A stretch of 64,000 nt of DNA from Phycisphaerales bacterium AB-hyl4 (GCA_041821185.1 JBGUBD010000001.1:124001-188000); one strand, 5' to 3'; numbered from the stretch's first letter, positions 26,269-35,480 are shown. A program made the numbers and translations. The notes: generated by a model from the letters alone, not told the origin.

Positions 26269-26618
26269 GAGGGCTTGGCGTCGGATTTTACGTCGGCGAG
26301 CCGGCGGTGCAACATACGGCCTTGTGAGGCGGCGCAATCGGCGGAGCATTGTAGTACACTTTAGATGAAGCTGCGGTGGGTCTGGGTCGATCCGATGGAT
26401 GCGATCGGCCGCGGTGGTGACCCGATGCCGACTTGGCCGACTATGATGAATGGTCGGGTGGGTGGGCGAGCCGCCTTGACGCGGCGGCTTTGGGCGGCTA
26501 CTTTTTCCGTTTCTCCGTTGGGGCACGCTGCGGCCGCGCGCTGTCAGTGTCCCCTTTCCGTGTTCGCCAACCCGCCATCGAGATTTGCTCGATCGCGCCA
26601 GCCTGGAAGGTCATAGGC
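26269..26618. other. 350-bp region between tRNA-Thr and rpmF
   Basis: No convincing gene. An open frame runs in phase into rpmF from 26433 but has no family similarity and the rpmF start is well marked, so I treat it as leader. There is no YceD/DUF177 gene in front of rpmF, although that is the usual neighbour in many bacteria. Confidence 0.5.
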
Positions 26619-26801
26619 ATGGTTCCCGTTCAACGAAAATCGCGGTCGCAGTCGCGACAGGGCCGCTCGCACCTGGGGCTTCGCGGCACGCAGGCGGTTC
26701 GGTGCCCGAACTGCGGCTCGCCGAAGCGGCCCCACGTGGCGTGCCGTGAGTGTGGGTACGTCCGCCCGGGCCTGAAGCTTGATTTTGACAAGGAAGACTA
26801 G
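26619..26801 (+). CDS. rpmF: 50S ribosomal protein L32
   Basis: A 60-aa zinc-binding L32 protein. The N-terminus MVPVQRKSRSQSRQGRSHLG is the basic tail, and two Cys pairs follow (CPNCGSPKRPHVACRECGY) that bind zinc. The GGAAGG site at 26605-26610 fixes the ATG at 26619. The stop TAG overlaps the GTG start of plsX by one base, so the rpmF-plsX-fab arrangement links ribosome and fatty-acid genes as in many bacteria. Confidence 0.95.
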   Translation: MVPVQRKSRSQSRQGRSHLGLRGTQAVRCPNCGSPKRPHVACRECGYVRPGLKLDFDKED

Positions 26802-27832
26802 TGCGTATCGCCATCGATGTGATGGGTGGGGATCACTCGCCTGATGCGATCCTGGCTGGGAGCCTGGATGCGCTGGAGCTGTTGTCCAGCGACGATCGGC
26901 TGGTGCTGATCGGCGACGAGACGATCATCCGCGAGGAGATGGCGGAGCGTCGCTTGCAGGACGAGCCGCGCGTGGAGGTGGTCGGGACGTCTCAGGTTAT
27001 TGAGATGGCCGAGCCGCCTGTCAATGCGCTGCGCGAGAAGCCGGACAGCTCGATCACCCGCATGGCCGAGGCCGGCGGAAAGCGGGCGGGCGACAAGCGA
27101 TGCGATGTGGTGATCAGCGCCGGCAACACCGGCGCGTGCGTGGCGGCGGCGGGCAAGTACCTGCGTCGGCTGCCGGGGGTGAATCGGCCGGGCATCGCGG
27201 TGACGATGCCGACGTTCTTCGGCCCGGTGGTGATCTGCGACGTCGGGGCCAACCCCGAGCCGCGGCCGCACCACCTGCACCAGTACGCCCAGATGTCGGC
27301 GATCTACGCTCAAAAACTCATCGAGCTGGACACCCCGCGGGTGGCGCTCATGTCCATCGGCGGCGAGGAAGGCAAGGGCAACGCGCTGGTACGCGAAACC
27401 CATAAGCTGCTGAAAGACGACACGAGCCTGAACTACGTCGGCTACGCCGAGGGCCGGGACATCTTCGACGGCAAGGCGGACGTGATCGTCACCGAAGGGT
27501 TCACGGGCAACGTCGTGCTCAAGCTGGCGGAGGGGCTCGCGGCGGGGTTGTTCCGGACGATCGCTCACGAGATCTTCGAGGAAGATCCGGACCTGGCGAT
27601 GAAGTTCGAGCCAATCGTCAAGAAGATTTACAAGAAACACGACTATCACGAGTATGGCGGAGCCCCCCTGCTGGGCGCGAACGGCATCATGCTCATCTGT
27701 CACGGCTCAAGCGAGGCGCGGACGATCACCGCTGCTATACGAGCCGGCATGAAGTATGCCAAGCTGGGCATTAACGATGCGATCGTGGACGCCGTCTCGG
27801 CCAATGAGCCTGCCTCTGAGGAAGTTGCATGA
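26801..27832 (+). CDS. plsX: Phosphate acyltransferase PlsX
   Basis: Converts acyl-ACP to acyl-phosphate for phospholipid synthesis. The 343-aa chain starts MRIAIDVMGGDHSPDAILAG, the family signature, and has ADVIVTEGFTGNVVLKLAEG (about residue 226) and GAPLLGANGIMLICHGSS near the C-terminus. The GTG start overlaps the rpmF stop and the 3' end overlaps fabH by 4 nt (ATGA), so translation is coupled in both directions. Confidence 0.97.
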   Translation: MRIAIDVMGGDHSPDAILAGSLDALELLSSDDRLVLIGDETIIREEMAERRLQDEPRVEVVGTSQVIEMAEPPVNALREKPDSSITRMAEAGGKRAGDKRCDVVISAGNTGACVAAAGKYLRRLPGVNRPGIAVTMPTFFGPVVICDVGANPEPRPHHLHQYAQMSAIYAQKLIELDTPRVALMSIGGEEGKGNALVRETHKLLKDDTSLNYVGYAEGRDIFDGKADVIVTEGFTGNVVLKLAEGLAAGLFRTIAHEIFEEDPDLAMKFEPIVKKIYKKHDYHEYGGAPLLGANGIMLICHGSSEARTITAAIRAGMKYAKLGINDAIVDAVSANEPASEEVA

Positions 27833-28839
27833 CACGTCGGCACACCCCGCCTCCCGCGGGCGTCCGTCTGGCCGGCACGGGGATGGCCGTCCCGACGCGG
27901 CGTCTGACCAATCATGACCTGGCCAAGATCGTCGACACGAACGACGAGTGGATCACCCAGCGTACGGGCATCAAAAGCCGGGCCCGCGTCAGTGAAGGCG
28001 AGAAGACCAGCGACCTCGCAGCCCAAGCGGTGCAGCAGGCGCTGGAAAACGCGGGCATGACGCCCGACGAGCTCGACCTGCTGATCTGCGCCACCATGAC
28101 GCCGGACATGATCTGCCCAGCCACAGCCGCGCAGGTGGTCGCCAAGCTCGGGGCGGTCCCTTGCGGCGCGTTCGACCTGAACATCGCATGCACCGGCCTG
28201 GTAGCGGCGATCAACACCGCCAACAACTTCATCGCCAGCGGCGCGTGTGAGAACGTCGCCGTCGTCGGCGCGGAAGTGCTTTCCAGCGTCGTGAACTGGG
28301 ACGATCGGCGGACGTGCGTGCTCTTCGGCGACGGCGCGGGCGCCGCGGTGCTCACCGCCTCGGACGACTCGACGCAGGGCTGCCTTTACCAGCGACTGTC
28401 GTCGGACGGCAACCGCGGCAACAGCCTGTACGTGCCGCGCACTGAAAAAGACATTCCGCCCGGCGAAGAGGAAGCGTACTCGGGCAAGCTCAACACGCTT
28501 CAGATGAACGGCAAGGCGGTGTACAAGTTTGCCGTGACCACCCTGGCCGACTGCGTCGCGGAGGCGCTGGACGCGACCGGGCTGACGGCCGCGGACATCA
28601 AGATGGTGATCCCCCACCAGTCGAACATTCGCATGCTGCAAAGTGCGTGGAAACGGCTGGGCTTCGATCAGGACAAGGTGTACATCAACATCGACCGCTT
28701 TGGCAACACCTCCGCGGCGAGCGTGGGCATCTGCCTGCACGAGTTGATGGATCAAGGCCGACTCGACCCCGGCGATCACGTGATCTTCGTCGCCCAAGGC
28801 GGCGGACTTTCGTGGGGGACGAGTTTGTGGCGGCTTTGA
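27829..28839 (+). CDS. fabH: Beta-ketoacyl-ACP synthase III
   Basis: Initiates fatty-acid elongation by condensing acetyl-CoA with malonyl-ACP. The catalytic triad is complete: Cys121 in DLNIACTGLVAAI, His263 in VIPHQSNIRM and Asn293 in RFGNTSAASVG. Other family landmarks are TNDEWITQRTGIKSR and LLICATMTPDM. Length is 336 aa. It overlaps plsX by 4 nt. It is separated from fabD by a cassette encoding a four-helix-bundle protein, which interrupts the usual fab operon. Confidence 0.97.
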   Translation: MTRRHTPPPAGVRLAGTGMAVPTRRLTNHDLAKIVDTNDEWITQRTGIKSRARVSEGEKTSDLAAQAVQQALENAGMTPDELDLLICATMTPDMICPATAAQVVAKLGAVPCGAFDLNIACTGLVAAINTANNFIASGACENVAVVGAEVLSSVVNWDDRRTCVLFGDGAGAAVLTASDDSTQGCLYQRLSSDGNRGNSLYVPRTEKDIPPGEEEAYSGKLNTLQMNGKAVYKFAVTTLADCVAEALDATGLTAADIKMVIPHQSNIRMLQSAWKRLGFDQDKVYINIDRFGNTSAASVGICLHELMDQGRLDPGDHVIFVAQGGGLSWGTSLWRL

Positions 28840-28873
28840 GAATTTCGGATTTCGAATTTCGGATTTCGGATTT
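28840..28873. repeat. Heptad-period repeat, left inverted arm of the four-helix cassette
   Basis: A 7-bp-periodic array built from ATTTCGG and ATTTCGA units, starting directly after the fabH stop codon. Its reverse complement appears at 29268-29300 on the far side of the four-helix-bundle gene. Confidence 0.9.
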
Positions 28874-28908
28874 GCAATTGGGGCTGATCAAAAACACGGG
28901 GGGCGTTG

Positions 28909-29301
28909 ATGGATCGCGATCAGATGAAAGGCCGTACGCTGGCGTTTGGCGTGAGAATCGTGCGGCTGGTCTCGTCGCTTCCATCGGGACGCATTGGAGA
29001 CGTGGTCGGCCGACAGGTGTTGAAGTCGGGGACATCGATCGGAGCGAACTACCGGGAGGCGTTGCGGGCCTCGTCTCGCAAGCAATTTGTTTCGATACTG
29101 GAGATTGCGGAGCGTGAAGCGGATGAAACGCTGTACTGGCTCGAACTGATCCACGCGGCCCAGATTATGACGGCCGACCGTTTGGCAGATTTGCAGCAGG
29201 AGTGCCGCGAGTTGCTTGCGATTTTGACCGCAACGCTCCGGAGCACGAAACGCCGACAACTCCCAACATCCGAAATTCGAAATCCGAAATCCGAAATTTG
29301 A
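28909..29301 (+). CDS. Four-helix-bundle protein (23S rRNA intervening-sequence/S23 family)
   Basis: A 130-aa all-helical protein matching the S23/IVS-encoded four-helix-bundle family. Hallmarks are FGVRIVRLVSSLPSGRIGDV, then RQVLKSGTSIGANYREALRA, then SILEIAEREADETLYWLELI. It sits in the fab operon between two inverted heptad arrays. The right array is inside its 3' end: the last 11 codons (SEIRNPKSEI) are encoded by repeat DNA. Such genes were first seen inside 23S rRNA introns and are often scattered as solitary genes; their function is unclear. The ATG at 28909 is preferred over the TTG at 28906. Confidence 0.85.
   Translation: MDRDQMKGRTLAFGVRIVRLVSSLPSGRIGDVVGRQVLKSGTSIGANYREALRASSRKQFVSILEIAEREADETLYWLELIHAAQIMTADRLADLQQECRELLAILTATLRSTKRRQLPTSEIRNPKSEI
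29268..29300. repeat. Heptad-period repeat, right inverted arm of the four-helix cassette
   Basis: Units CCGAAAT and TCGAAAT with a 7-bp period, complementary to the left arm at 28840-28873. It overlaps the last codons of the four-helix-bundle gene and ends 9 bp before the fabD start. Confidence 0.9.
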
Positions 29302-29309
29302 GCAACGTC

Positions 29310-30248
29310 ATGACTACCACCACCAACACCCCCACCGTCGTCCTATGCCCCGGCCAGGGGGCGCAGCATGTCGGCATGGGCAAAAGCTGGTTCGACCACC
29401 ATCCCGTCGCAGCACAGACGTACGCAGCAGCGGATCGGGCACTGGGCTTTTCCGTCAGCGAGCTTTGCTTCAAAGGCCCGGAGACGCAGCTGAATCGGAC
29501 CGACATCGCCCAGGCTGCCATCTACACGACCTCGGTCGCCTGCTATCAGGCAGTGTTCGAGGCGGAGCAGATCGGCACGGTCAAGGCGACCGCCGGGCTG
29601 AGCCTCGGCGAGTTTACCGCGTTGCACATCGCCGGTGCGTTCGACTTCCTCGACGGCCTGCAACTCGTCCGCCTTCGCGGACAGGCGATGCAGGCCGCTG
29701 CCGAGGCGACGCCGTCGAGCATGGTCGCACTGATCGGAGCAGACGAAGAAACCGCCAACCAGCTTTGTGAAGATGCCGCCAAGGGCGACGTCCTCGTCCC
29801 CGCGAACTTCAACTGCTCCGGCCAGGTCGTCATCAGCGGCAGCAAGGCCGCCTGCGAGCGCTCGCTGGACGTGGCGGAGAAGATGGGCCTGCGGGCGACG
29901 CAGCTCGCCGTCGCCGGTGCGTTTCACTCGCCGCTGATGCAGCCCGCTGCCGACCAGTTGGCGACCGCGCTGGACGAGGTGCAGTGGAACACGCCTGCGG
30001 TGACGGTGTACTCGAACGTCACCGCTCGGCCGCACGCGATCGAAGACCTCGCGTCCATCAAGCTTCGGCTGGTCGAGCAGCTCACCAGCCCCGTACGCTG
30101 GAGCCAGTCGATGGAGCACATGCTGGCCAGCCACGCGGAAGACCGCCTGGTGGAACTGGCCCCGGGCAAGGTGCTCTCCGGCCTCATGCGACGGATCGAC
30201 CGCAAGGCGAAGGTCGAGAATTTCGCAGAAGCACCCGCCCCCGCGTAA
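29310..30248 (+). CDS. fabD: Malonyl-CoA:ACP transacylase
   Basis: Loads malonyl groups onto ACP. The 312-aa protein has the N-terminal VVLCPGQGAQHVGMG motif, nucleophile Ser98 in GLSLGEFTAL and His206 in GAFHSPLM. The ATG at 29310 restores the normal N-terminus; an in-phase frame from 29202 would translate the repeat arm and is rejected. Its own promoter is not obvious, so it may depend on read-through across the cassette. fabG follows after 61 bp. Confidence 0.96.
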   Translation: MTTTTNTPTVVLCPGQGAQHVGMGKSWFDHHPVAAQTYAAADRALGFSVSELCFKGPETQLNRTDIAQAAIYTTSVACYQAVFEAEQIGTVKATAGLSLGEFTALHIAGAFDFLDGLQLVRLRGQAMQAAAEATPSSMVALIGADEETANQLCEDAAKGDVLVPANFNCSGQVVISGSKAACERSLDVAEKMGLRATQLAVAGAFHSPLMQPAADQLATALDEVQWNTPAVTVYSNVTARPHAIEDLASIKLRLVEQLTSPVRWSQSMEHMLASHAEDRLVELAPGKVLSGLMRRIDRKAKVENFAEAPAPA

Positions 30249-30309
30249 GCTGGGGGCGCGACACAGATGTAAGAAAACCATTTGACTCAACTGGATTGGA
30301 TGACCGATC

Positions 30310-31059
30310 ATGGCGGATAATTCTGACAAGCGGGTAGCAGTCGTGACCGGAGCGTCGCGCGGCATTGGTGAAGCGGTGGCCCGGGCACTGGGCAAGCAGG
30401 GTCGGCTGGTGATCTGTGCCGCCCGCAACGTCGAGAAGCTCGAAGCGGTCAAGCAGGCCATCGAGAGCGACGGCGGCGAGGCGGCGGTCAAGCCCTGCGA
30501 CATCACCGACCACGCGGGCCTGGCCCAACTGGTGGAAGCGGTCGCCGACGAGTACGGCCGACTGGACATCCTGGTCAACAACGCCGGCATCACGCGGGAC
30601 AACCTGATGCTGCGGATGAGCGACGAGGAGTTTGACGACGTGATTCAAGCCAACCTTCGCAGCGTGTTCGTGTCGTGTCGAGCGGCGATCCGGCCTATGA
30701 TGCGGGGGCGCTGGGGCCGTATCGTGAACATCGGCTCGGTGTCGGGCGTGGTGGGCAACGCGGGTCAGAGCAACTACGCCGCTGCAAAAGCTGGCGTGAT
30801 TGGCATGACCAAGTCGATGGCGAAGGAAATGGCCAGCAAGGGCATCACCGCGAACGTGGTGGCGCCAGGCTTCATTCAGACGGATATGACGGACGTGCTG
30901 CCACAACCGGTGAAGGATTCGGTGCTTAAGATCACCCCTGCCGGTCGTTTTGGTCAGCCCAACGAGATCGCCGGGGCCGTCGCGTACCTCTGCTCGGAGG
31001 ACGCGGGCTACGTGACCGGGCAGGTGTTGACGGTCGATGGCGGCATGACGATGGCTTAA
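30310..31059 (+). CDS. fabG: 3-oxoacyl-ACP reductase
   Basis: Reduces beta-ketoacyl-ACP with NADPH. A 249-aa short-chain dehydrogenase with the Rossmann motif VVTGASRGIGEAVARAL, the DILVNNAGITRDNLMLRM core, and the catalytic Tyr156/Lys160 pair in SNYAAAKAG. The C-terminus GYVTGQVLTVDGGMTM is FabG-typical. It belongs to the fabD-fabG-acpP-fabF block. An ungapped stem (CCGAGG/CCTCGG) lies just after its stop at 31063-31083 but has no U-run. Confidence 0.97.
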   Translation: MADNSDKRVAVVTGASRGIGEAVARALGKQGRLVICAARNVEKLEAVKQAIESDGGEAAVKPCDITDHAGLAQLVEAVADEYGRLDILVNNAGITRDNLMLRMSDEEFDDVIQANLRSVFVSCRAAIRPMMRGRWGRIVNIGSVSGVVGNAGQSNYAAAKAGVIGMTKSMAKEMASKGITANVVAPGFIQTDMTDVLPQPVKDSVLKITPAGRFGQPNEIAGAVAYLCSEDAGYVTGQVLTVDGGMTMA

Positions 31060-31209
31060 GATGCCGAGGTGTGTGGCCTCGGTAACGTTGGCGGCTTGTG
31101 AGTGTGCCGACACAACGCTATATTCCGGCGTGCAATGACGTAACTGTTTTTTTCAGGCACCCCGATCCCCCGCCGCTTCGGCCGGCAGGACAACAAGGAG
31201 ACGCAGACG

Positions 31210-31467
31210 ATGGAAGAAAAAGAGATTGAAGAAAAGGTAATCTCGATCGTCGCCGAGCAGATGGGCGTGGACAAGGGCGAGATCAATCGCGAAACCAATT
31301 TCGTGAACGATCTGAACGCCGACAGTCTGGACACCGTCGAGCTGGTGATGGAATTCGAAGACGAGTTCGAAACCTCGATTCCCGACGAGGAAGCCGAGAA
31401 GATTCAAACCGTTGGCCAAGCGATCGAGTTCATTAAAGAACACGTCAGCAAAGCCAACCAGGGCTGA
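31210..31467 (+). CDS. acpP: Acyl carrier protein
   Basis: An 85-aa acidic carrier. The phosphopantetheine attachment Ser39 is in [15 protein letters not shown], the canonical DSL motif. The N-terminus ([19 protein letters not shown]) and the C-terminal [12 protein letters not shown] follow the family pattern. An AAGGAG site precedes the ATG. It is placed between fabG and fabF, as in many bacteria, and carries the growing acyl chains for those enzymes. Confidence 0.98.
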   Translation: MEEKEIEEKVISIVAEQMGVDKGEINRETNFVNDLNADSLDTVELVMEFEDEFETSIPDEEAEKIQTVGQAIEFIKEHVSKANQG

Positions 31468-31727
31468 ATCGCCGCTTCCGCCGGGAAGTATTTCGGGGGC
31501 GAGCAGCGAACTGTCGTGCTGTCGCGCGGGGCTTGCCGTCGTCGGCTGCCATGTGCATGTGGCTTGACGGGATTCGCCAGACCAGCGGTCAACACCGCTC
31601 ATGCCCGGTCAGGAGACCCCTGAGTCGGGCTTGGCGTTTCGTCAGCTTTTTGTGCAACGGGCAGGATACGAGGGTAAGCCCCGCGCTATTATTTCCGGTG
31701 TCAGCTTCACAGGTTCATCAATCCATC

Positions 31728-32972
31728 ATGCACAACAATCAACGCCGTCGTGTTGTCATCACCGGGCTCGGCTGGGTCACCAGCCTCGGCCATGACGTGA
31801 AACAGGTCTGGGCCGACCTGCTCGCCTGCAAGAGCGGTGTCCATGCCATTGAGCGCTTTGACGCTTCCGCTTATCCCGTGCGCTTCGGCGGCGAGGTGCT
31901 CAACTACCAGCCACGCAACATCGAAAAACGCGACGCCAAACGACTTGACCGCTTCGCCCAGTTCGCACTCGACGCCGCCGTCGACGCCGTCAAAGACGCC
32001 GACCTCGACTTCGCCAAAGAAAACAGCTGGCGCTGCGGCTCGATCATCGGCTCAGGCATCGGCGGCATCGAAGAGTTCGAGTACGGCCACCGCAAGCTCA
32101 TGGAAAAAGGCCCCGATCGGCTCAGCCCGTTCATGGTCCCGAAACTCATGTGCAACGCCGGGTCGGGCAACATCTCGATCCACTTCGGCATCCAGGGCCC
32201 GAACAACGCCGTCGCCTCCGCCTGCGCCTCCGCAGCCCACGCCATCGGCGACGCCGCCAACGCCATCCGCTACAACGCCGCGGACGTGATGATCACCGGC
32301 GGCTCCGAAGCCGCCCTCACCCCGCTGGGCCTGGGCTGCTTCGTCGCGCTCAAAGCACTCTCGCGACGCAACGACGACCCCACCCACGCCTCACGCCCCT
32401 TCGATAAAGACCGCGACGGCTTCATCCTCTCCGAAGGTGCCGGCGTGCTCATCCTCGAAGAATACGAACACGCCAAGGCCCGCGGCGCAAACATCTACGC
32501 CGAGTTCCTCGGCTACGGCCAGTCCGCAGACGGCTCGCACATCACCGCCCCCGACGAACAGGGCCGCGGCGCCGCCTACGCCATGCAGGCCGCCCTCGAA
32601 GACGCCGGGCACGACCCCGCCGACGTCGACTATATCAACGCACACGGCACGAGCACGCCGCTCGGCGACGCCGCCGAGACCCGCGCCGTCAAGCGCCTGT
32701 TCAACGACGACGCCTACAAAGTCGCCGTCAGCTCCACCAAGAGCATGACCGGCCACCTGCTCGGCGCGTCCGGCGGCATCGAAGCCATCATCACCGCCAA
32801 GGCCATCGAGCTCGGCTGCATCCCCCCCACCGCCAACCTCGACAACCCCAGCGAGGAATGCGACCTCGACTACGTCCCCAACGAGGCCCGCCAGCTCGAC
32901 GTCAAGCTCGCCATGAGCAACTCCTTCGGCTTCGGCGGCCACAACGTCAGCCTCGTCCTCGGCAAAATCTAA
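31728..32972 (+). CDS. fabF: Beta-ketoacyl-ACP synthase II
   Basis: Elongating ketosynthase, 414 aa. The catalytic residues are Cys166 (VASACASAAHAIG), His306 (NAHGTSTPLGD) and His343 (TGHLLGASGG). The N-terminus RRVVITGLGWVTSLG confirms the ATG at 31728; the frame is open for 65 codons upstream without family similarity. The 260-bp gap after acpP holds no gene and may contain a separate promoter. A perfect 30-bp palindrome ends the operon. Confidence 0.97.
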   Translation: MHNNQRRRVVITGLGWVTSLGHDVKQVWADLLACKSGVHAIERFDASAYPVRFGGEVLNYQPRNIEKRDAKRLDRFAQFALDAAVDAVKDADLDFAKENSWRCGSIIGSGIGGIEEFEYGHRKLMEKGPDRLSPFMVPKLMCNAGSGNISIHFGIQGPNNAVASACASAAHAIGDAANAIRYNAADVMITGGSEAALTPLGLGCFVALKALSRRNDDPTHASRPFDKDRDGFILSEGAGVLILEEYEHAKARGANIYAEFLGYGQSADGSHITAPDEQGRGAAYAMQAALEDAGHDPADVDYINAHGTSTPLGDAAETRAVKRLFNDDAYKVAVSSTKSMTGHLLGASGGIEAIITAKAIELGCIPPTANLDNPSEECDLDYVPNEARQLDVKLAMSNSFGFGGHNVSLVLGKI

Positions 32973-32997
32973 ACCCACCACAAACCGACACCCCGTA

Positions 32998-33027
32998 AAG
33001 CCCAGGCATGGCCATGCCTGGGCTTTG
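32998..33027. repeat. Dispersed palindrome (variant), copy 3, likely terminator of fabF
   Basis: A perfect 30-bp palindrome AAAGCCCAGGCATGG plus its reverse complement, followed by TTG. It is a variant of the GCCCACGG family with compensating changes on both arms, which suggests selection for the hairpin. Confidence 0.9.
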
Positions 33028-33115
33028 TTGCAGCAACTCCGATTCCCGCGCCTCCATACAAACCCGCTATCCTGTCTCACATCACCAACGTTTACTTCAG
33101 CCGGAGAACCCAATC

Positions 33116-33871
33116 ATGCCACAACCCACTCTGGATTTCGGCGTGCAGTCCTACTGCTTCCGCAACACCAAAGACAACGCTGAGCTCGCTCGCAAGGTGC
33201 GCGAGATCGGTCTGGACAAGATCGAAATCTGCGCCGTCCATGCCGACTTCAGCGACCCCGCCGCCTTCAAGGACATCGTCAAAACCTACGCCGACGAGGG
33301 CGTCGCAATCGTCTCCCTCGGCGTGCAGACATTCACCGGCGACACCGACACCGAACGCAAGTGGTTCGAGTGCGCCGCCGCCGCCAACGCCAAGTACATC
33401 TCCGCACACTTCAAGGTCGACTCGTACCAGACCGCCGTGCCCGCCACCGCCAAACTTTGCGACGAGTTCGGCATCAAAATCGCCATCCACTGCCACGGCG
33501 GCTACATGTTCGGCGGCTCGCCCGACGTCATCGAACACCTGCTCAAGCTCGGCGGACCCAACATCGGCCTCAACATCGACACCGCCTGGTGCATGCAGAT
33601 CGGCCCCCACCGCGGCAACCCTATCCAATGGGCCGAGCAGTTCAAAGACCGGCTCTACGGCGTCCACTACAAAGACTTCACCTTCGACACCAACGGCCAG
33701 TGGAACGACGTCGTCGTCGGCACGGGCAATCTCGACCTGCCCGCCTTCGTCGACACGCTCGTTAAAAACAACTTCGCAGGCTTCGCTGTCATCGAATACG
33801 AAGGTGACGTCGACAACCCCGTACCCGCGCTGAAAGAGTGCGTCCAGAAAATGCGCGCCCTCACCGCCTGA
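33116..33871 (+). CDS. Sugar phosphate isomerase/epimerase (TIM barrel)
   Basis: A 251-aa AP-endonuclease-2-like TIM-barrel protein. Motifs: DFGVQSYCFRNTKDNAELAR at the start, KIAIHCHGGYMFGG (about residue 122), GLNIDTAWCMQIG (about 150), LYGVHYKDFTF and VVGTGNLDLPAF near 205, and FAVIEYEGD. These provide the usual Glu/Asp/His metal site of this superfamily. The substrate is not readable from sequence. The ATG at 33116 follows GGAG at 33103. It resembles the protein at 5873-6667 in fold but not closely in sequence. Confidence 0.88.
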   Translation: MPQPTLDFGVQSYCFRNTKDNAELARKVREIGLDKIEICAVHADFSDPAAFKDIVKTYADEGVAIVSLGVQTFTGDTDTERKWFECAAAANAKYISAHFKVDSYQTAVPATAKLCDEFGIKIAIHCHGGYMFGGSPDVIEHLLKLGGPNIGLNIDTAWCMQIGPHRGNPIQWAEQFKDRLYGVHYKDFTFDTNGQWNDVVVGTGNLDLPAFVDTLVKNNFAGFAVIEYEGDVDNPVPALKECVQKMRALTA

Positions 33872-33903
33872 CCGGGTGCAATATCATCCTGACGTCAACG
33901 CAA

Positions 33904-33932
33904 GAAGCCCACGGCGGAACGCCGTGGGCTTC
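33904..33932. repeat. Dispersed palindrome, copy 4
   Basis: GAAGCCCACGGCG, loop GAA and CGCCGTGGGCTTC (13-bp arms). It lies between two convergent genes and could terminate both. Confidence 0.9.
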
Positions 33933-33957
33933 GCTGCATTTCATCATGTGACCCTGC

Positions 33958-35259
33958 TCAAAACGGCATGTTCAAGCCCACCATCACCTGGTGGTTGCGG
34001 TAGCTGTTTTCGCCGAAGCTGCCGGTGTAGTTGGCATTGAGAATGCCGCGATTGCCCAGCCGCATCCCCAGGCCCACCGTCGGGCTGATCCAGTCCCGCA
34101 CCGCGGCGCTGCTGAGGTAGCGGGTGTACGACACGCCGCCGTCGACGAAGAAGGCCTCCGCGATCGGATAGGTCACGACGACGCCGTTCATGAGCACCTG
34201 CTGATTCAGGTCAGGCTTGAACTCGTAGTCGCCCGCGCGGAGGCGGATGCCCTCGTAATGGGTCAACTGCGTGCCGAGCGTGATGTCGAGATCGCCCACG
34301 CCGAGCACGAGTTGGTTGCTGCCGCCGACGCCCCAGATCAGCCCGCCCGCGACCATGTCCGCCGAGCCCGCGCCCGCGACGTTGAACACCGGCGTTACTT
34401 GCCAAGTCAGCGTCAGGCTGCCCGCGTCGTTCAGCGCCCGCCGGTTCATCACCCGCACGGGCACGCCGAACTCCGTACCGCCGTGCACCACCGCCGCGCC
34501 CGACACGTCCATGAACATCAGCATCGAGCCGAGGCTCAGCCCCAGGTTTTCCGTCAGCCATGTGCCCGTGTCGAACGCCACGCCGCCGCCATCGACGCTG
34601 AAGTCGCCCGCGCTGGCGAAGTTGCCCAGCCCGACCACGCGGAACCACCAGCCGCCTTCGGGGTTCGGGTCCATGCCATCTTCATCGAGCCCCTGCCCGC
34701 GCGTAAACCAGCTGGGCATCGGCCGAGCCATGCCGAATCGGCGGAACGTCTGCTGCGCGAGCAGCGCCGTCGTCGCGTTCGGGTTGCCGTCGAGCACGCC
34801 GACGAGCGACCGCTTCTGGATCTCCGCCTGGAACCGCGCGTAGGCCGACGCCCCATCCTTCTTCAGCCAGTCTTCGAGTTCATCTTCCGCCGCCGCCCTG
34901 CTGAAGCCGCGAAACTCCTCATCGAGGCCGGTGAGTTCGCTGCGCAGGATGACGACCCATTCGTTGCCGTCCTGAAACACTTCGAACGTGAGCGCGTCTT
35001 CAACGCCGCCGTAGTTCAGCGAGGCGTTGAAGTCCTGCGCGGTGAGGGCCGTGAAATCGCCCCGGCTGCGGATCAAATCTTCGACAAGGTCAGCCAGCGA
35101 CGAGCCCTCCCCCTCCGCCTGAATCGTGCCGTCGTCCGACGCGGCAAACACCTCGAACAGGCTCCGCCCTTCCGCCGACGCGGTCCACACGAGCAAGCAC
35201 AACACCACCGCCAGCAGCCCCCCCACGCCTTCACATGATCGCTTGAGATGTATCATCAT
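33958..35259 (-). CDS. Secreted outer-membrane beta-barrel protein of unknown function
   Basis: A 433-aa protein with a signal peptide (hydrophobic stretch GGLLAVVLCLLVWTASA, residues 12-28). Residues 30-170 form a mostly helical, acidic region. Residues 215-433 alternate amphipathic beta strands (for example WWFRVVGLGNFA, LTLTWQVTPVFNVAG and DLDITLGTQLTHY) and end with terminal Phe (VGLNMPF), so it likely inserts in the outer membrane. The start at 35259 is supported by an AGAGGA site about 8 nt upstream on this strand. I do not recognise a family. Confidence 0.72.
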   Translation of the reverse strand: MMIHLKRSCEGVGGLLAVVLCLLVWTASAEGRSLFEVFAASDDGTIQAEGEGSSLADLVEDLIRSRGDFTALTAQDFNASLNYGGVEDALTFEVFQDGNEWVVILRSELTGLDEEFRGFSRAAAEDELEDWLKKDGASAYARFQAEIQKRSLVGVLDGNPNATTALLAQQTFRRFGMARPMPSWFTRGQGLDEDGMDPNPEGGWWFRVVGLGNFASAGDFSVDGGGVAFDTGTWLTENLGLSLGSMLMFMDVSGAAVVHGGTEFGVPVRVMNRRALNDAGSLTLTWQVTPVFNVAGAGSADMVAGGLIWGVGGSNQLVLGVGDLDITLGTQLTHYEGIRLRAGDYEFKPDLNQQVLMNGVVVTYPIAEAFFVDGGVSYTRYLSSAAVRDWISPTVGLGMRLGNRGILNANYTGSFGENSYRNHQVMVGLNMPF

Positions 35260-35444
35260 CGCACTGTCCTCTAGCTTGATGGGATTCCAACACCCGGTCG
35301 AACAGATAGGCTGCTCGCGACCATCACGAGGGCCCGATACGACCTGTATCGGGCAATCCAAGTCCAGATCACCAATTCTTACACCTGCTTCGTACCGCCT
35401 CGGGCGGCTCTGTCATACCATCAATCACCGCGCGACAGGCGCGT

Positions 35445-35480
35445 AAAAACAGCGCCCGCCCTCATTGAAGAGCGGGCGCT
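35445..35480 (-). terminator. Intrinsic terminator of the PEP-CTERM gene
   Basis: On the minus strand AGCGCCCGC (from 35480 leftwards) pairs with GCGGGCGCT (35451-35459), followed by five Ts (35445-35449). It lies 30 bp after the stop codon of the gene at 35511-36686. Confidence 0.75.

Noticed and set aside
28840..29300. Heptad arrays considered as a CRISPR array
   Set aside because: Units are 7 bp with no unique spacers and occur as inverted arms, so they do not fit CRISPR structure.
31533..31727. In-frame extension upstream of fabF
   Set aside because: No FabF family similarity before MHNNQRRRVVITG; treated as leader.
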